A stretch of DNA of 64,000 nt from CAXBGS01 sp963975425. Lineage in GTDB: Bacteria > Planctomycetota > Planctomycetia > Pirellulales > Pirellulaceae. Positions 18,179 to 26,822 of this stretch are shown here, in pieces. Location of the stretch: contig CAXBGS010000007.1 in assembly GCA_963975425.1 (NCBI GenBank), positions 124,001-188,000 of the forward strand, given 5' to 3'. A program made the position numbers and the translations under genes. The notes beneath the pieces were generated by a model. The model was not told the origin of the DNA and made no database searches. It was given only the letters and a program-made list of their open reading frames with translations. Numbering within the stretch: position 1 is the stretch's first letter; every line of letters begins with the position of its first letter.

Positions 18179-19719
18179 ATGAGCGTCCACACCTTCGTGA
18201 TGCGCGTTAAAGCAGTCCATGCCCACTACCACGCCCTGACCGAAAGTTCGCCCGCTGATTTGCAAGCACTCGGCAGCAAGCATCAACAAGTGGCTGCTGC
18301 AGTGATGTCGCTCGGTGTCTTGATTTCTGATCAGCTGAAAAACATGTCGGCCGAGATGCGTGGCCGCATCACCGGCGCGATCACTTGGGAGATTGCTCAA
18401 ACGGCGGCGGAAATCATCTTCACCGCCGGGGCGGCCACGTTGGCGACCAAGGGCGCGAAGTTCGCTCGGATCGCGGACAAGTTGAATGATTTCGCCAAGA
18501 CGTACGACGCGCTCGATAACCCAGCAATTCGCAATGTCCTTGCTCGTATCGCCAATATCTCCAGCGAAAGCGGAGAGCTACGCAAGATTCTGGAGAAGTT
18601 TGACGAGAAAACCGTCGTGGTTGAACGGGCGGTGAAAGTCGTCAACGAGACGCTACAAAACGCTTGCTTCACACCCGATACGCTGGTGCTGACCGAAGAC
18701 GGCAAACTTCCCATCGGCGAGGTTCGCCAGGGACAAAAGGTGATGGCGTTCGACTTCGATAGCGGCCAGTGGTGTTACCGCGAAGTCAAAGCGCGGATGG
18801 ATAACCAGTACGGAGGCATCGTGGTCTCGATCACAGTCGGTGACGGTGCCATAGAAGCAACCGGAGACCACCCATTCTGGGTCGTTTTAGGCGATGATCT
18901 TCAAGATCGACCGATGCCCAAGCCGTTATCGCCTGGCGAAGATGAAAATCGCACACTGACCGGCCGCTGGATCAGCGCGAAACACTTGATGCCCGGTGAT
19001 CAGCTGGTCGACAGAAACGGGCACGCACAACTGGTTAATACGATTGCGCTTCGCCACGAGAGCTCAATCCAAGTTTGCAACCTTAGCGTCGAAGAGAATC
19101 ATTCGTTCTGTGTAGGCGGTGTCGGTTTGCTCGTGCACAATGTCGACGCTTGGTGCAAAATCCTCACCGATAAGCACAAGTCTTGGCAAACCATTCGTGA
19201 AAATCTGGCGAAAAAATTCAACCGTGATATTGGAAGAATTCACGGCACCACATCGTTCACAATACGATTCCTGAACAATGGGATCTCCCAGCCTCAAAAC
19301 GAAGTGATGGAAAGCTTGTCAAAGACCTCGGCGAGCATGAACTAGACGGCTTGACGGACGGTGAACTGAAAGCATGGTACGTTGGCAAATCGCACGAGTT
19401 GCTTGAAGATGTCAAGATTCCACGCTACAGCAAGCACGAATATAAGACAGAGGCCAATTCATATGAAGCGGCAGAGGAACTTGCCAAGGAGGCGTTGAAA
19501 AGAGACTTGCAGGAGGGCAAGAGTACGTCCAATATGACGATCGCGCTCAACGGCGGGACTGTGCATACGACGCAAACGGTAAGGGATGTGTATTTGAGGT
19601 TGAGGAAAGTGAAAGGTGACAAACGAGGAACTGAACGACAACTGTTGCAAATGGGCGCGATATTTCGGAATGGGGAGATTCCAACCGCAGATGGGAGTCG
19701 GTCTGTTCCTGGATACTGA
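18179..19719 (+). pseudogene. HINT polymorphic toxin, C-terminal HHIVHN toxin domain frameshifted
   Basis: The first frame (ATG 18179 to TGA at 19343-19345) has ~160 aa of helical sequence, then a pretoxin HINT domain: ACFTPDTLVLTEDGKLPIGEV with nucleophilic Cys, GDHPFWV, LMPGDQL, and VCNLSVEENHSFCVGGVGLLVHN, the usual end where the toxin is released. About 34 residues later (RDIGRIHG, base ~19247) that frame turns into low-quality sequence, while the frame one base over begins HHIVHNTIPEQWDLPASKR and runs coherently to the stop at 19717-19719. A single lost base near 19247 would restore IHG-x-HHIVHN. The HHIVHN start suggests an HNH/His-Me-type nuclease, tentatively. No secretion domain is present, so the N-terminus may also be a remnant. 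Followed by its immunity gene. Confidence 0.75.
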
Positions 19720-19726
19720 GGTAAAA

Positions 19727-20887
19727 ATGGACTTGAGTATAGACGACAAAATGGATGCAATGTTCGAGCATGCGGATCTTGAGGGCATCAGGCGAGCTTG
19801 CATGAACGATCCAAACTTGATTAACAGAGGCTGGCGGGAATTTGAACCGTGGGTAATGCGCGCTATGCTATTTTCAACGTACCGCAAGACTGTTCCTGTA
19901 CTAATCGAGCTTGGATGCGACATCAACGAACCCTATCAGGAGAGAAAAGACGAAGACGCAGTTTTTTCGGCGTTGGCGGCCTCAAGTATCGACGAGCTTC
20001 GCTTTTTACTTGAGCATGGTGCGAAGCCGAATAAGGGAAAACCAGTTTGGGGAGCGATAACGGCGAACAAGGACCAATTGGAAATGGTCAAGTTGCTTGA
20101 GGCACACGGAGCGGATATTCACCAGGTCGAGAGAGGTGGATTCTCGGGTAAGTATGCTAATCCACTCAGTTTGGCCATGGATTACGGCCTTGATGACGTT
20201 GTCGAATACTTGAAATCTCGCGGCTGTGTGATGCCTCCGTCCGATGACGAAGTGGTATCCAGCGACGAACCACCGATCACAGCATCACTCGCCCCCTCAC
20301 AACAGATCATCAATCACTTCACCGAGACCATCGGCGCACCGGAAAAACTTTCTCTCATCCAAATCGTCCCCACCGGCATCCCGATTTCGATCCACGCGAT
20401 TCCGGCATCGGAAGAACATCCGTTCGTGACGCTGTTCACCACCGGGATGTCCGAGCACCCCATGAATGTCCCCGAGGGGGCTGAAGAATATTCGCGGGCC
20501 GAACTCTACATCCAACTGCCAGCGGATTGGAAGTATCGCGAATACGAAGACCCGAACTGGGGCTGGCCGCATGAGTGGTTGCGTTCGTCGGCGCAGTACC
20601 CGCAGCAACACAACACGTGGCTGGGCGGTCCGGTCACGTTGATCGCCAACGAAGAACCACCGCAACCGCTGGCACCGAACACCAAGTTCACGACCCTGTT
20701 GCTGTTGGCCGATCAATCATTGACCGTCGACGGCAACAAAGTCTGGCTGTACCACATGACACCGCTCTACACCGAAGAGCGTCAACTAGAAATCGACGAA
20801 GGTATCTCGGCGCTTCTGAACGCGTTCGACGCCCACGACATCCCCATGATCGTCGACATGAATCGCAAAAACGTGGCGGCTCCGTAA
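19727..20887 (+). CDS. Ankyrin-SUFU immunity protein
   Basis: 386 aa from ATG 19727, with TGAGGT (overlapping the toxin stop at 19717-19719) as ribosome site, so the two are translationally linked. Residues ~1-175 hold ankyrin-like repeats (DDKMDAMFEHADLEGIRRACMNDP, ELRFLLEHGAKPN, EMVKLLEAHGADIHQ, DVVEYLKSRGCV). Residues ~190-380 are a SUFU-family domain: HPFVTLFTTGMSEHPMNVPEG, YSRAELYIQLPADW, WPHEWLRSSAQYPQQHNTWLG. Both ankyrin and SUFU domains are established immunity-protein families of bacterial polymorphic toxins (comparative work by Aravind and colleagues). Position directly behind a HINT toxin supports that role. The gene looks intact although its toxin partner appears frameshifted. 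No signal peptide: cytoplasmic, where a nuclease would be neutralised. Confidence 0.85.
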   Translation: MDLSIDDKMDAMFEHADLEGIRRACMNDPNLINRGWREFEPWVMRAMLFSTYRKTVPVLIELGCDINEPYQERKDEDAVFSALAASSIDELRFLLEHGAKPNKGKPVWGAITANKDQLEMVKLLEAHGADIHQVERGGFSGKYANPLSLAMDYGLDDVVEYLKSRGCVMPPSDDEVVSSDEPPITASLAPSQQIINHFTETIGAPEKLSLIQIVPTGIPISIHAIPASEEHPFVTLFTTGMSEHPMNVPEGAEEYSRAELYIQLPADWKYREYEDPNWGWPHEWLRSSAQYPQQHNTWLGGPVTLIANEEPPQPLAPNTKFTTLLLLADQSLTVDGNKVWLYHMTPLYTEERQLEIDEGISALLNAFDAHDIPMIVDMNRKNVAAP

Positions 20888-20915
20888 AAACCACTCAACC
20901 AATAGTAAGGCAATA

Positions 20916-20930
20916 GAAAGGGGCCACCCA
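20916..20930 (+). repeat. GAAAGGGGCCACCCA motif upstream of RAYT copy 1
   Basis: Identical 15-mer at 23578-23592, upstream of the second copy. Distances to the start codons are 68 and 66 bp. The flanking sequence is otherwise different, so the conservation is local and may mark a transposase-bound or insertion site. Confidence 0.6.
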
Positions 20931-20998
20931 TTATCTATTGCCTCTTCGGTTCGGTTTTGGTGGTTTTCTCTGGCCGTCACCCCTACAGGAACATTGCG

Positions 20999-22075
20999 AT
21001 GCCTCGAAAACCTCGCTACGAAGTCTCTGACCCTGCCGAGGTCCAGGTCTTTCATGCCGTCCAGCGATGTGTGCGGCGTGCCTTTCTCTGTGGGGAAGAC
21101 TCGGTCACCGGACAATCATTCGAGCACCGAAGGCAATGGATCTGTGATCGCCTGCAGTTTCTCGCCAGTGTGTTTGGGATCGACTGTCTGACGTACACCG
21201 TCCTGAGCAATCACCTGCATGTCGTCCTGCGGACGCGCCCTGATGTCGTTGCGGCATGGAGTGACGTGGAGATTGCGAAGCGGTGGCTGCGCTTGTTTCC
21301 CCATCGCCGCAAGCAAGATGGATCACCCGAAATTCCTACGCAGCCAGAGATCGATATAATCATCAACGACAGCGAGGTATTGGCAGAGCGTCGTCGCCGA
21401 CTTTCAGATATCAGCTAGTGGATGCGTTGCACGGCGGAGAACACAGCCCGCCGAGCCAACCGCGAGGACGAGTGCACGGGCAGGTTCTGGGAAGGTCGTT
21501 TCAAGCTGCAGAGTTTGCTGGATGAAGCCGGTTTGCTGGCGTGCGCAGCCTATGTGGACCTGAACCCGATTCGCGCCGCGATGGCGGAAACGCCTGAGAC
21601 GAGTGACTGCACCGGGGCCAAGGACCGTCTTGATGATCTGGCCGAACGCGAAGATCGTTCTCGCCAGAACACGTGTCAATGGGAACGCAGTCGTCGGCGC
21701 CGGCGCAGCGGATGGATGAGCCCCATCGAAATCAACGAGAAGGATGATCCTGCTGGTCCTTGCTTAGACGGTTCAGGTAGGCGGGCCAGCGCGAAGGGTT
21801 TCCTGAGCGTTTCAATGGCGCGTTACCTGGAACTGTTGGACTGGACGGGTCGGCAAATTCGTAGTGCCAAAGTTGGCGCGATTCCAGATCACCTGGCTCC
21901 GGTTCTCACAAGTATCGGCCTGGACGCGGCGGGCTGGTGTGATGTGGTTCGCAAGTTTGGTCGGATCTTCAAACGCGCCGCTGGAACTCCGGAGAGCCTG
22001 GCTCAAGAGGCGATCCGCTGCGGGCAAGAATGGCTCTGTGCCCGCGAGAATCCCCTAGGGCTTTCTTCGGCCTAA
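20999..22075 (+). pseudogene. RAYT-like (IS200/Y1-type) transposase with nonsense codon
   Basis: Starts at ATG 20999 (MPRKPRYEVSDPAEVQV) and would be 358 aa, exactly the length of the intact copy at 23659-24735. It has the IS200-like signature VQRCVRRAFLCG and the HUH dyad NHLHVVL, then RFWEGRFK and CAAYVDLNPIRAAM. At codon 140 the intact copy has Trp (SWWMRC); here TGG has become TAG (21416-21418), giving S-stop-WMRC, and the same frame continues to 22073-22075 without further damage. One recent mutation has therefore inactivated it, unless amber suppression occurs. RAYT enzymes are single-domain transposases associated with palindromic repeats rather than classical insertion sequences. No terminal inverted repeats are visible. 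Confidence 0.85.
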
Positions 22076-22442
22076 AGCGGCCTGGGTGAACGTGTCGATC
22101 TGACTAGGGGAAACGATGTCCCACGTTGCTTGCTGCGCGGAAGCCAGCTTTCATTCGTCAACGCGGCGGATCGACGCCCACGACGCGGGATCTGGACACA
22201 CGCATGTACCTGGAGCGGTCCATGCGGAAGCGCTATTTTAGGTCTTCCTTTTCGTTCGCTGCGCAAGTTGCCGAAACGGCAAAACAAACGTGAACCCAAT
22301 TCTCAATCCGTACGCTCATAACCGTGTACGAAGAATGGTTTTACTCCAGCGTCGCCACGGAATTCAGTTCCTCAAGGAACTCGGATGCTTTAAACTAGGC
22401 AGTTGATTCTCAACTTGATTCTCTGTGAAACAAGACATCGAA
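22076..22442. other. Intergenic, no supported gene
   Basis: About 370 bp between the RAYT pseudogene and the EEP-family gene. No recognisable frame or repeat; it must carry the promoter for the gene at 22443. Confidence 0.5.
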
Positions 22443-23474
22443 ATGCAAAGCAGATTCAATTCATTGGCAAACGTTGTTACGTTCTTGTTATTAGTGACCG
22501 GGCTCGCTGGCTCGGCACGAGCGCAAACATTTCTTGATCGCCGAAACCCGGACTCGGTGCGCGTTGTTTCGTACAACGTCTATTTTAATCGTCTGTTTCA
22601 GAATGCGTCACAAAACAGTGAGCTTGGGCGATTGATATCGTCCGTCGGCGCTGATATTTACAACTTCCAAGAAACCGCTCAAGTATCGGCAGGTTACGCA
22701 CAAGGTTTGTTCGATAGCCTTGCGCCACTTCCAGGTGGTGACAATTGGAAGGTTCATAAGGCGGGCGGTATAATGACCGTAAGCCGGTATGATCTATCGA
22801 TGACCGCAACCAGCGTCCCTGGAGGTGTCAGGGGGATCGCGATGGCGCAAGTCGATCTGCCGGACGAAAATTTCAGTAATGATCTATTTATACTTAACAA
22901 CCACTTCGCCTGTTGCACCCCAGGCGAACCTTCGCGCCAGTTCGAATCCGCCGCCATAGCGGATTGGGTGATCGATGCAACGACACCTGGAGGAGACTTT
23001 GATCTTGCTCCAGGTACAGCAATCTCAATCCTGGGCGATCTAAACACAGTTGGTGGCCCGATACCGTTAGACACGTTGCTACATGGAAAAGAAGGATTGC
23101 CGCCCGACTGGGATGGAACGAGCTTGGCCGACGCCCACCCTTTGCACAACGCAGTTGGCCCCGACGATTGGACTTGGCAGGATGATCGCACGCCATATGC
23201 TCCTTCGATTCTGGATTATGTTCTGTTTACAGATAGTGTTCTGCAGATGGATCATGGCTATGTACTCAACCCGAAAACGATGACAGAAGCGGAGCTACAA
23301 GCAACGGGGCTTCAAGCCACTGATTTCTATCTCGCGACCAACGCAGCTGATCATTTGCCGTTGGTTGTAGACTTCGTCCCGGTTTCGACATCCATTCCTG
23401 AGCCGTCAGTCTTTGCTGGGTTGGCGCTAACGGTGTCTGTTGTTGGTATGCGTCGCCGACGCAAAAACGATTAG
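22443..23474 (+). CDS. Secreted endonuclease/exonuclease/phosphatase-family protein, PEP-CTERM
   Basis: 343 aa from ATG 22443 (a GTG at 22425 is possible). Signal peptide NVVTFLLLVTGLAGSARAQ. The EEP fold motifs appear in order: VRVVSYNVYFN, IYNFQET with the metal Glu, LFILNNHFACC, ISILGDLNTVGG (Asp/Asn pair), SILDYVLF and AADHLPLVVDF with the catalytic Asp-His. All metal and catalytic residues look present, so it should cleave phosphodiester or phosphate ester bonds outside the cytoplasm. The C-terminus IPEPSVFAGLALTVSVVGMRRRRKND is a PEP-CTERM sorting signal, so it is likely anchored or released at the surface after exosortase processing. It sits between the two RAYT-like copies. Substrate (DNA, sphingomyelin, others) cannot be decided. 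Confidence 0.88.
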   Translation: MQSRFNSLANVVTFLLLVTGLAGSARAQTFLDRRNPDSVRVVSYNVYFNRLFQNASQNSELGRLISSVGADIYNFQETAQVSAGYAQGLFDSLAPLPGGDNWKVHKAGGIMTVSRYDLSMTATSVPGGVRGIAMAQVDLPDENFSNDLFILNNHFACCTPGEPSRQFESAAIADWVIDATTPGGDFDLAPGTAISILGDLNTVGGPIPLDTLLHGKEGLPPDWDGTSLADAHPLHNAVGPDDWTWQDDRTPYAPSILDYVLFTDSVLQMDHGYVLNPKTMTEAELQATGLQATDFYLATNAADHLPLVVDFVPVSTSIPEPSVFAGLALTVSVVGMRRRRKND

Positions 23475-23577
23475 AGGCAGAACAAATTTGCTTTTGTTGC
23501 AACACATTTAGCAGGTGGGCACGTTGGCTCGAATTCTATTTGCCTGGGAGTTAAGAAAGAAAGGGGAGAAAGAGAAA

Positions 23578-23592
23578 GAAAGGGGCCACCCA
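23578..23592 (+). repeat. GAAAGGGGCCACCCA motif upstream of RAYT copy 2
   Basis: Exact copy of the 15-mer at 20916-20930, 66 bp before the start codon. It follows a purine run (AAGAAAGGGGAGAAAGAGAAA, 23554-23574) that resembles the G-rich repeat family. Confidence 0.6.
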
Positions 23593-23658
23593 ACGAATTA
23601 GCATGCTAGTGCAGTTCGGTACAATCCAACGTCACACTTCCCTCCTGGAGATTGCCTG

Positions 23659-24735
23659 ATGTCTCGATTGGCCCGCTACGAAGTCCTTGATCCCTCTGAA
23701 GTCCAGGTTTTGCATTGTGTTCAGCGGTGTGTCCGTCGGGCTTTCCTTTGTGGCGATGACCCATTCACCGGCCAATCCTTCGAACATCGACGCGAGTGGA
23801 TTCGCTCTCGACTCGAATTCCTCGCCAGCGTGTTTGGCGTCGATTGCCTGACCTACACCGTGCTCGGTAATCACCTGCACGTTGTGCTTCGCAGCCGGCC
23901 GGATGTCGTTGCGACTTGGTCCGATCAAGAAGTGGCCCAGCGCTGGCTTCGCCTGTTTCCCATGCGACGCGAAAAGGATGGTTCGCCATCGGAGCCCCTC
24001 AAGCCGGAGATCGACATGATCGTTAATCAGCCGGAAGTGTTGGCCGAACGCCGAAAACGGCTGAGCGATGTGAGCTGGTGGATGCGATGCACGGCCGAGA
24101 ACGTGGCACGCCGTGCGAACCGCGAAGACAAAGTCACGGGTCGGTTCTGGGAAGGGCGATTCAAGGCGCAGCTGTTACTTGACGAAGCGTCGCTGCTTGC
24201 CTGTGCCGCTTATGTTGACCTGAATCCCATCCGAGCTGCGCTGGCTCGGTCGCCCGAGCAGAGCGAGTTCACCGGCGCGAAGGATCGAATCGACGATCTT
24301 GCCGAACGCCGCGATCGGACGCGAATCAGTACGCATGATTGGGAGCGAAGTCGCAGACGCAAGCGTAGCGGCTGGATGAGTCCGATCGAGATTGACGAAG
24401 CCAGCGACGCGACCGGGCCATGCTCTGAACCGTCGGGTCGCCGGGCGAGTCGGAAAGGATTCTTGTCGGTATCGCTGGCAAGGTACTTGGAGTTATTGGA
24501 CTGGACGGGTCGTCAGCTACGTCGCGATAAGGTCGGCAGGATTCCGGATCATCTGGCGCCGATCTTGACCCGGATCGGACTGGACGCGCGCGGCTGGTGT
24601 GACGTGGTTCGAAAGTTCGGCCGAGTGTTCAAGCGAGCCGCCGGCACACCCGAGAGCCTCGCGGGTGAAGCGATCCGCCGCAACCAATCTTGGTTGTGCG
24701 CACCGGAGAACCCGTTGGGCTTGTCTTCGGCCTGA
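23659..24735 (+). CDS. RAYT-like (IS200/Y1-type HUH) transposase, intact copy
   Basis: 358 aa, ATG 23659 preceded by GGAG. Motifs: RYEVLDPSEVQVLHCVQRCVRRAFLC at the N-terminus, YTVLGNHLHVVLRSRPD containing the HUH dyad, WWMRCTAENVARRANRE, TGRFWEGRFKAQLLLDE and AAYVDLNPIRAAL. The C-terminal ~120 aa are a family-specific extension (SRRRKRSGWMSPIEIDE, SLARYLELLDWTGRQLR). It is a close paralogue of the broken copy at 20999-22075 and the same length. HUH enzymes of this group cut and rejoin single-stranded DNA at palindromic REP-type sequences. No IS ends were found, which fits a domesticated or REP-mobilising transposase rather than a self-mobile IS. The nearby G-rich repeats and the GAAAGGGGCCACCCA motif are candidate substrates. 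Confidence 0.85.
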   Translation: MSRLARYEVLDPSEVQVLHCVQRCVRRAFLCGDDPFTGQSFEHRREWIRSRLEFLASVFGVDCLTYTVLGNHLHVVLRSRPDVVATWSDQEVAQRWLRLFPMRREKDGSPSEPLKPEIDMIVNQPEVLAERRKRLSDVSWWMRCTAENVARRANREDKVTGRFWEGRFKAQLLLDEASLLACAAYVDLNPIRAALARSPEQSEFTGAKDRIDDLAERRDRTRISTHDWERSRRRKRSGWMSPIEIDEASDATGPCSEPSGRRASRKGFLSVSLARYLELLDWTGRQLRRDKVGRIPDHLAPILTRIGLDARGWCDVVRKFGRVFKRAAGTPESLAGEAIRRNQSWLCAPENPLGLSSA

Positions 24736-25452
24736 TTCGAAGCTTGGGGTAGTTTCTCTGCAAGCCATTCTGTGTTGCCTGCTGCGCCGCCAGTGTGCTA
24801 TGAGCGTCCTCGTTGGGCGCAAGTGCTGGTGTCCTGGGATTCCGCTGTCGCAATTCCAAGTATCGCGGTCACCGTGCAGCCGAAGCATGCGCCAATCGCA
24901 ACGTTAATAGTTGGATGGCTCCTCTTTCCTACCTCTTTCCCCATCGCTGCTTCAGTTGATTCTTACCGGTCAACATGACTTGCGAGCCTTCTCAATTTGT
25001 GAACGCACAACATGAAACAGCCGTTGCGCAAGCATAGATAGGACGATGCCGAAGCCAAGCAAGATTGAACCAGTTCATATTCGGCCCGAAGGGTGGCTTA
25101 CGAAGAGTGGCTCACGAAGAGTGACGCAAGAATTCTGGCCCACCGCTGGGATCGCAAGAGGGATACCATTTCGGCGTCGATCGCGTTGTTCGCTACTGCA
25201 CCGATGTGATCAGTGCAGGTCCAGGTTGCATGTGCATCCGTACGACGAGAACTTCAAGATAAAACCCCTTTCCCCTTTTGCTCTGGCGGACTTCGTGCGG
25301 GAGGTCAGGGATTGCTGAGCCAGTCCGCCGACGAATGTGATGGACTTCGCCCCAGTGTTTGCACCGGACGCGACGCGGTTTGGTATGCTGACGAGATGGT
25401 GCCGTTCGGTTGACGCGGCAAAAATCAACGATCCGTTTGCGGAGCAAGGTCC
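24736..25452. other. Intergenic, no supported gene
   Basis: 717 bp with no convincing frame. A 14-bp tandem duplication GTGGCT(T/C)ACGAAGA lies at 25093-25120, and a G-rich dispersed repeat copy at 25253-25283. Short open frames here translate the repeat and are not believed. Confidence 0.55.
25253..25283 (-). repeat. G-rich dispersed repeat copy
   Basis: Minus-strand reading GAGCAAAAGGGGAAAGGGGT, then TTTATCTTGAA. Same core as the copy at 26505-26536. Confidence 0.75.
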
Positions 25453-25725
25453 ATGATGAAACACATTTCTTACGTCGGGCTTACAGTCATAGTTGCGTTC
25501 ATGGCGATTGGCTTGCGCACGTCCGCTTTCGCGGAGCGCAAGCCAATCAATGCAATTATGGCTGGCGATGACACCGATGTCGCTGCTGCATCGATTGGAC
25601 GATATCAAATCTCAGCGTTCGTAGACAACGGTCACGGATGCTATGTAGTTGACACCGCAACGGGTGAGTTGTGGAAAGTTTACAAGAGCAGGCCGAGCCA
25701 CGTTTCTGGACCGCTCGTTAAATAG
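25453..25725 (+). CDS. Small secreted protein of unknown function
   Basis: 90 aa. A signal peptide (MMKHISYVGLTVIVAFMAIGLRTSAFA) is followed by ~60 residues: SIGRYQISAFVDNGHGCYVVDTATGELWKV. The last phrase, a beta-hairpin ending in GELWKV, is a pattern seen in many small planctomycete secreted proteins. GGAGCAAGG lies before the two adjacent ATG codons. No domain of known activity is visible. It stands alone between a repeat and the convergent PEP-CTERM gene. Confidence 0.75.
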   Translation: MMKHISYVGLTVIVAFMAIGLRTSAFAERKPINAIMAGDDTDVAAASIGRYQISAFVDNGHGCYVVDTATGELWKVYKSRPSHVSGPLVK

Positions 25726-25748
25726 AGCAACGCACAACGTGAGGAAAC

Positions 25749-25770
25749 AAAGGGGAAGAGGGCTTTATTA
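25749..25770 (+). repeat. G-rich dispersed repeat, degenerate copy
   Basis: CAAAGGGGAAGAGGGCTTTA, a diverged member of the family, between convergent genes. Confidence 0.55.
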
Positions 25771-25790
25771 AAGGGCCGAGCGCCGAACGT

Positions 25791-26390
25791 CTAATATGCG
25801 GAATCTCTCCGAGGTCGCCACAATGAAATCGCGCAACAAACACCTGCCAAGCAACCAAAACAAGAAGGCTCCGGCACAATCACCGTTCCAACAAAAATCC
25901 CATTGTCCGTAATGGGAAGTCGAACGGTGTGACGCCTGCGGGTGGGATCCATCGGGGTATCAGGTCCGTTATACGTAATTCGGCCAAGCATGCCTCTGCC
26001 GTTGCCTCGCTCACCAATACGGAACTCAAAATAACGCTCCGTAGCAACGGTTTGCCAAAAGACCCACTGATCGATAAAACCATTCGAGGATAGGTATAGG
26101 TCGTTACCTTGCTGCCTCCATTCGAGAGCTGCACCGCCCAGAAGTCGGTCAAACGGTATCGTTCTCGGTGGATCATCTTGGTGCTGGCCGCAGAGTTCAC
26201 TCGACACATACGATGTTTCAAACGGCTCGTTTAGATCAAGCGAAATCGTGCCAAATACTCTCAACTTACTACCGCGAGCGCTGTCGCCCGAAAGATCGAT
26301 GTTAAACGTCGTAACAGCTGCGGATAAACGGCCGCCGCAACCGAAAATCAGCAAGGCAAAGAACAAGGTAAGCAGATGACAGACACGCAT
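25791..26390 (-). CDS. Secreted PEP-CTERM protein, unknown function
   Basis: 199 aa from ATG 26390. Signal peptide MRVCHLLTLFFALLIFGCGGRLSAA. The mature part starts VTTFNIDLSGDSARGSKLRVFGTISLDL and appears to be a beta-sandwich-like domain (WVFWQTVATERYFEFRIGERG) of the kind often attached to PEP-CTERM signals. The end, VPEPSCFGCLAGVCCAISLWRPRRDSAY, is a recognisable PEP-CTERM tripartite signal, unusually rich in Cys inside the hydrophobic helix. It is the third PEP-CTERM protein in the window, with those at 12812 and 22443, all next to G-rich repeats. Function unknown. Confidence 0.82.
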   Translation of the reverse strand: MRVCHLLTLFFALLIFGCGGRLSAAVTTFNIDLSGDSARGSKLRVFGTISLDLNEPFETSYVSSELCGQHQDDPPRTIPFDRLLGGAALEWRQQGNDLYLSSNGFIDQWVFWQTVATERYFEFRIGERGNGRGMLGRITYNGPDTPMDPTRRRHTVRLPITDNGIFVGTVIVPEPSCFGCLAGVCCAISLWRPRRDSAY

Positions 26391-26467
26391 AAGAACACCC
26401 CTAGGGATCGGCGATTGGCGAGATGGGACTTAGCTTAGCGATTGTCTTTCTAGATCTCAAATTTTAG

Positions 26468-26575
26468 TTCAAGAGAAACCCCCTTTCCCATTTTGCTCCG
26501 TTAATTCAAGATAAAACCCCTTTCCCCTTTTGTTCCCATTTCCCCTTTTGTTCCGCTTCCCCTTTTGTTCCGCAT
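26468..26575 (-). repeat. Two to four tandem G-rich dispersed repeats
   Basis: A degenerate copy (26468-26500) is followed by a full copy (26505-26536), then two more CCCATTTCCCCTTTTGTTCC-like units up to about 26575. They lie downstream of the acetyltransferase and upstream of the PEP-CTERM gene, both leftward. Confidence 0.75.
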
Positions 26576-26822
26576 GACGAGGTCTCCTGAGAACGGTAAT
26601 GTTTGCATCACCATTTCAGCGAGGACTTGTCGTGCCTTGCAAATCAAGAAAGGGAGCACAAAGTGCAACAACGCATTGCTATCCCCGTCGGTGGTGCAGG
26701 CAAAGACGCGACGGAGTGACATACAGGATAACGACACGCAGGATTCAGCCGCTTGCATTCGTGCCCCCGCTCCCCTTTTCGTGGGCTCCTCTTGTTGCGG
26801 GTGTTGTGCTGTTTATCCGCGG

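Noticed and set aside
18397..18714. Minus-strand frame of 105 codons inside the toxin gene
   Set aside because: Shadow of the HINT toxin frame; no motifs and no start signal.
21416..21418. Amber codon as pyrrolysine or selenocysteine-type recoding
   Set aside because: The paralogue has Trp at this place, TAG is not Sec, and no pyl genes are seen in the window.
25193..25608. Open frames on the minus strand ending in KGERGF-type peptide
   Set aside because: They translate the G-rich repeat and overlap the secreted 90-aa gene on the other strand.
26501..26758. 85-codon open frame on the minus strand
   Set aside because: Mostly repeat-derived (GTKGEMGTKGERG), no start context, no domain.
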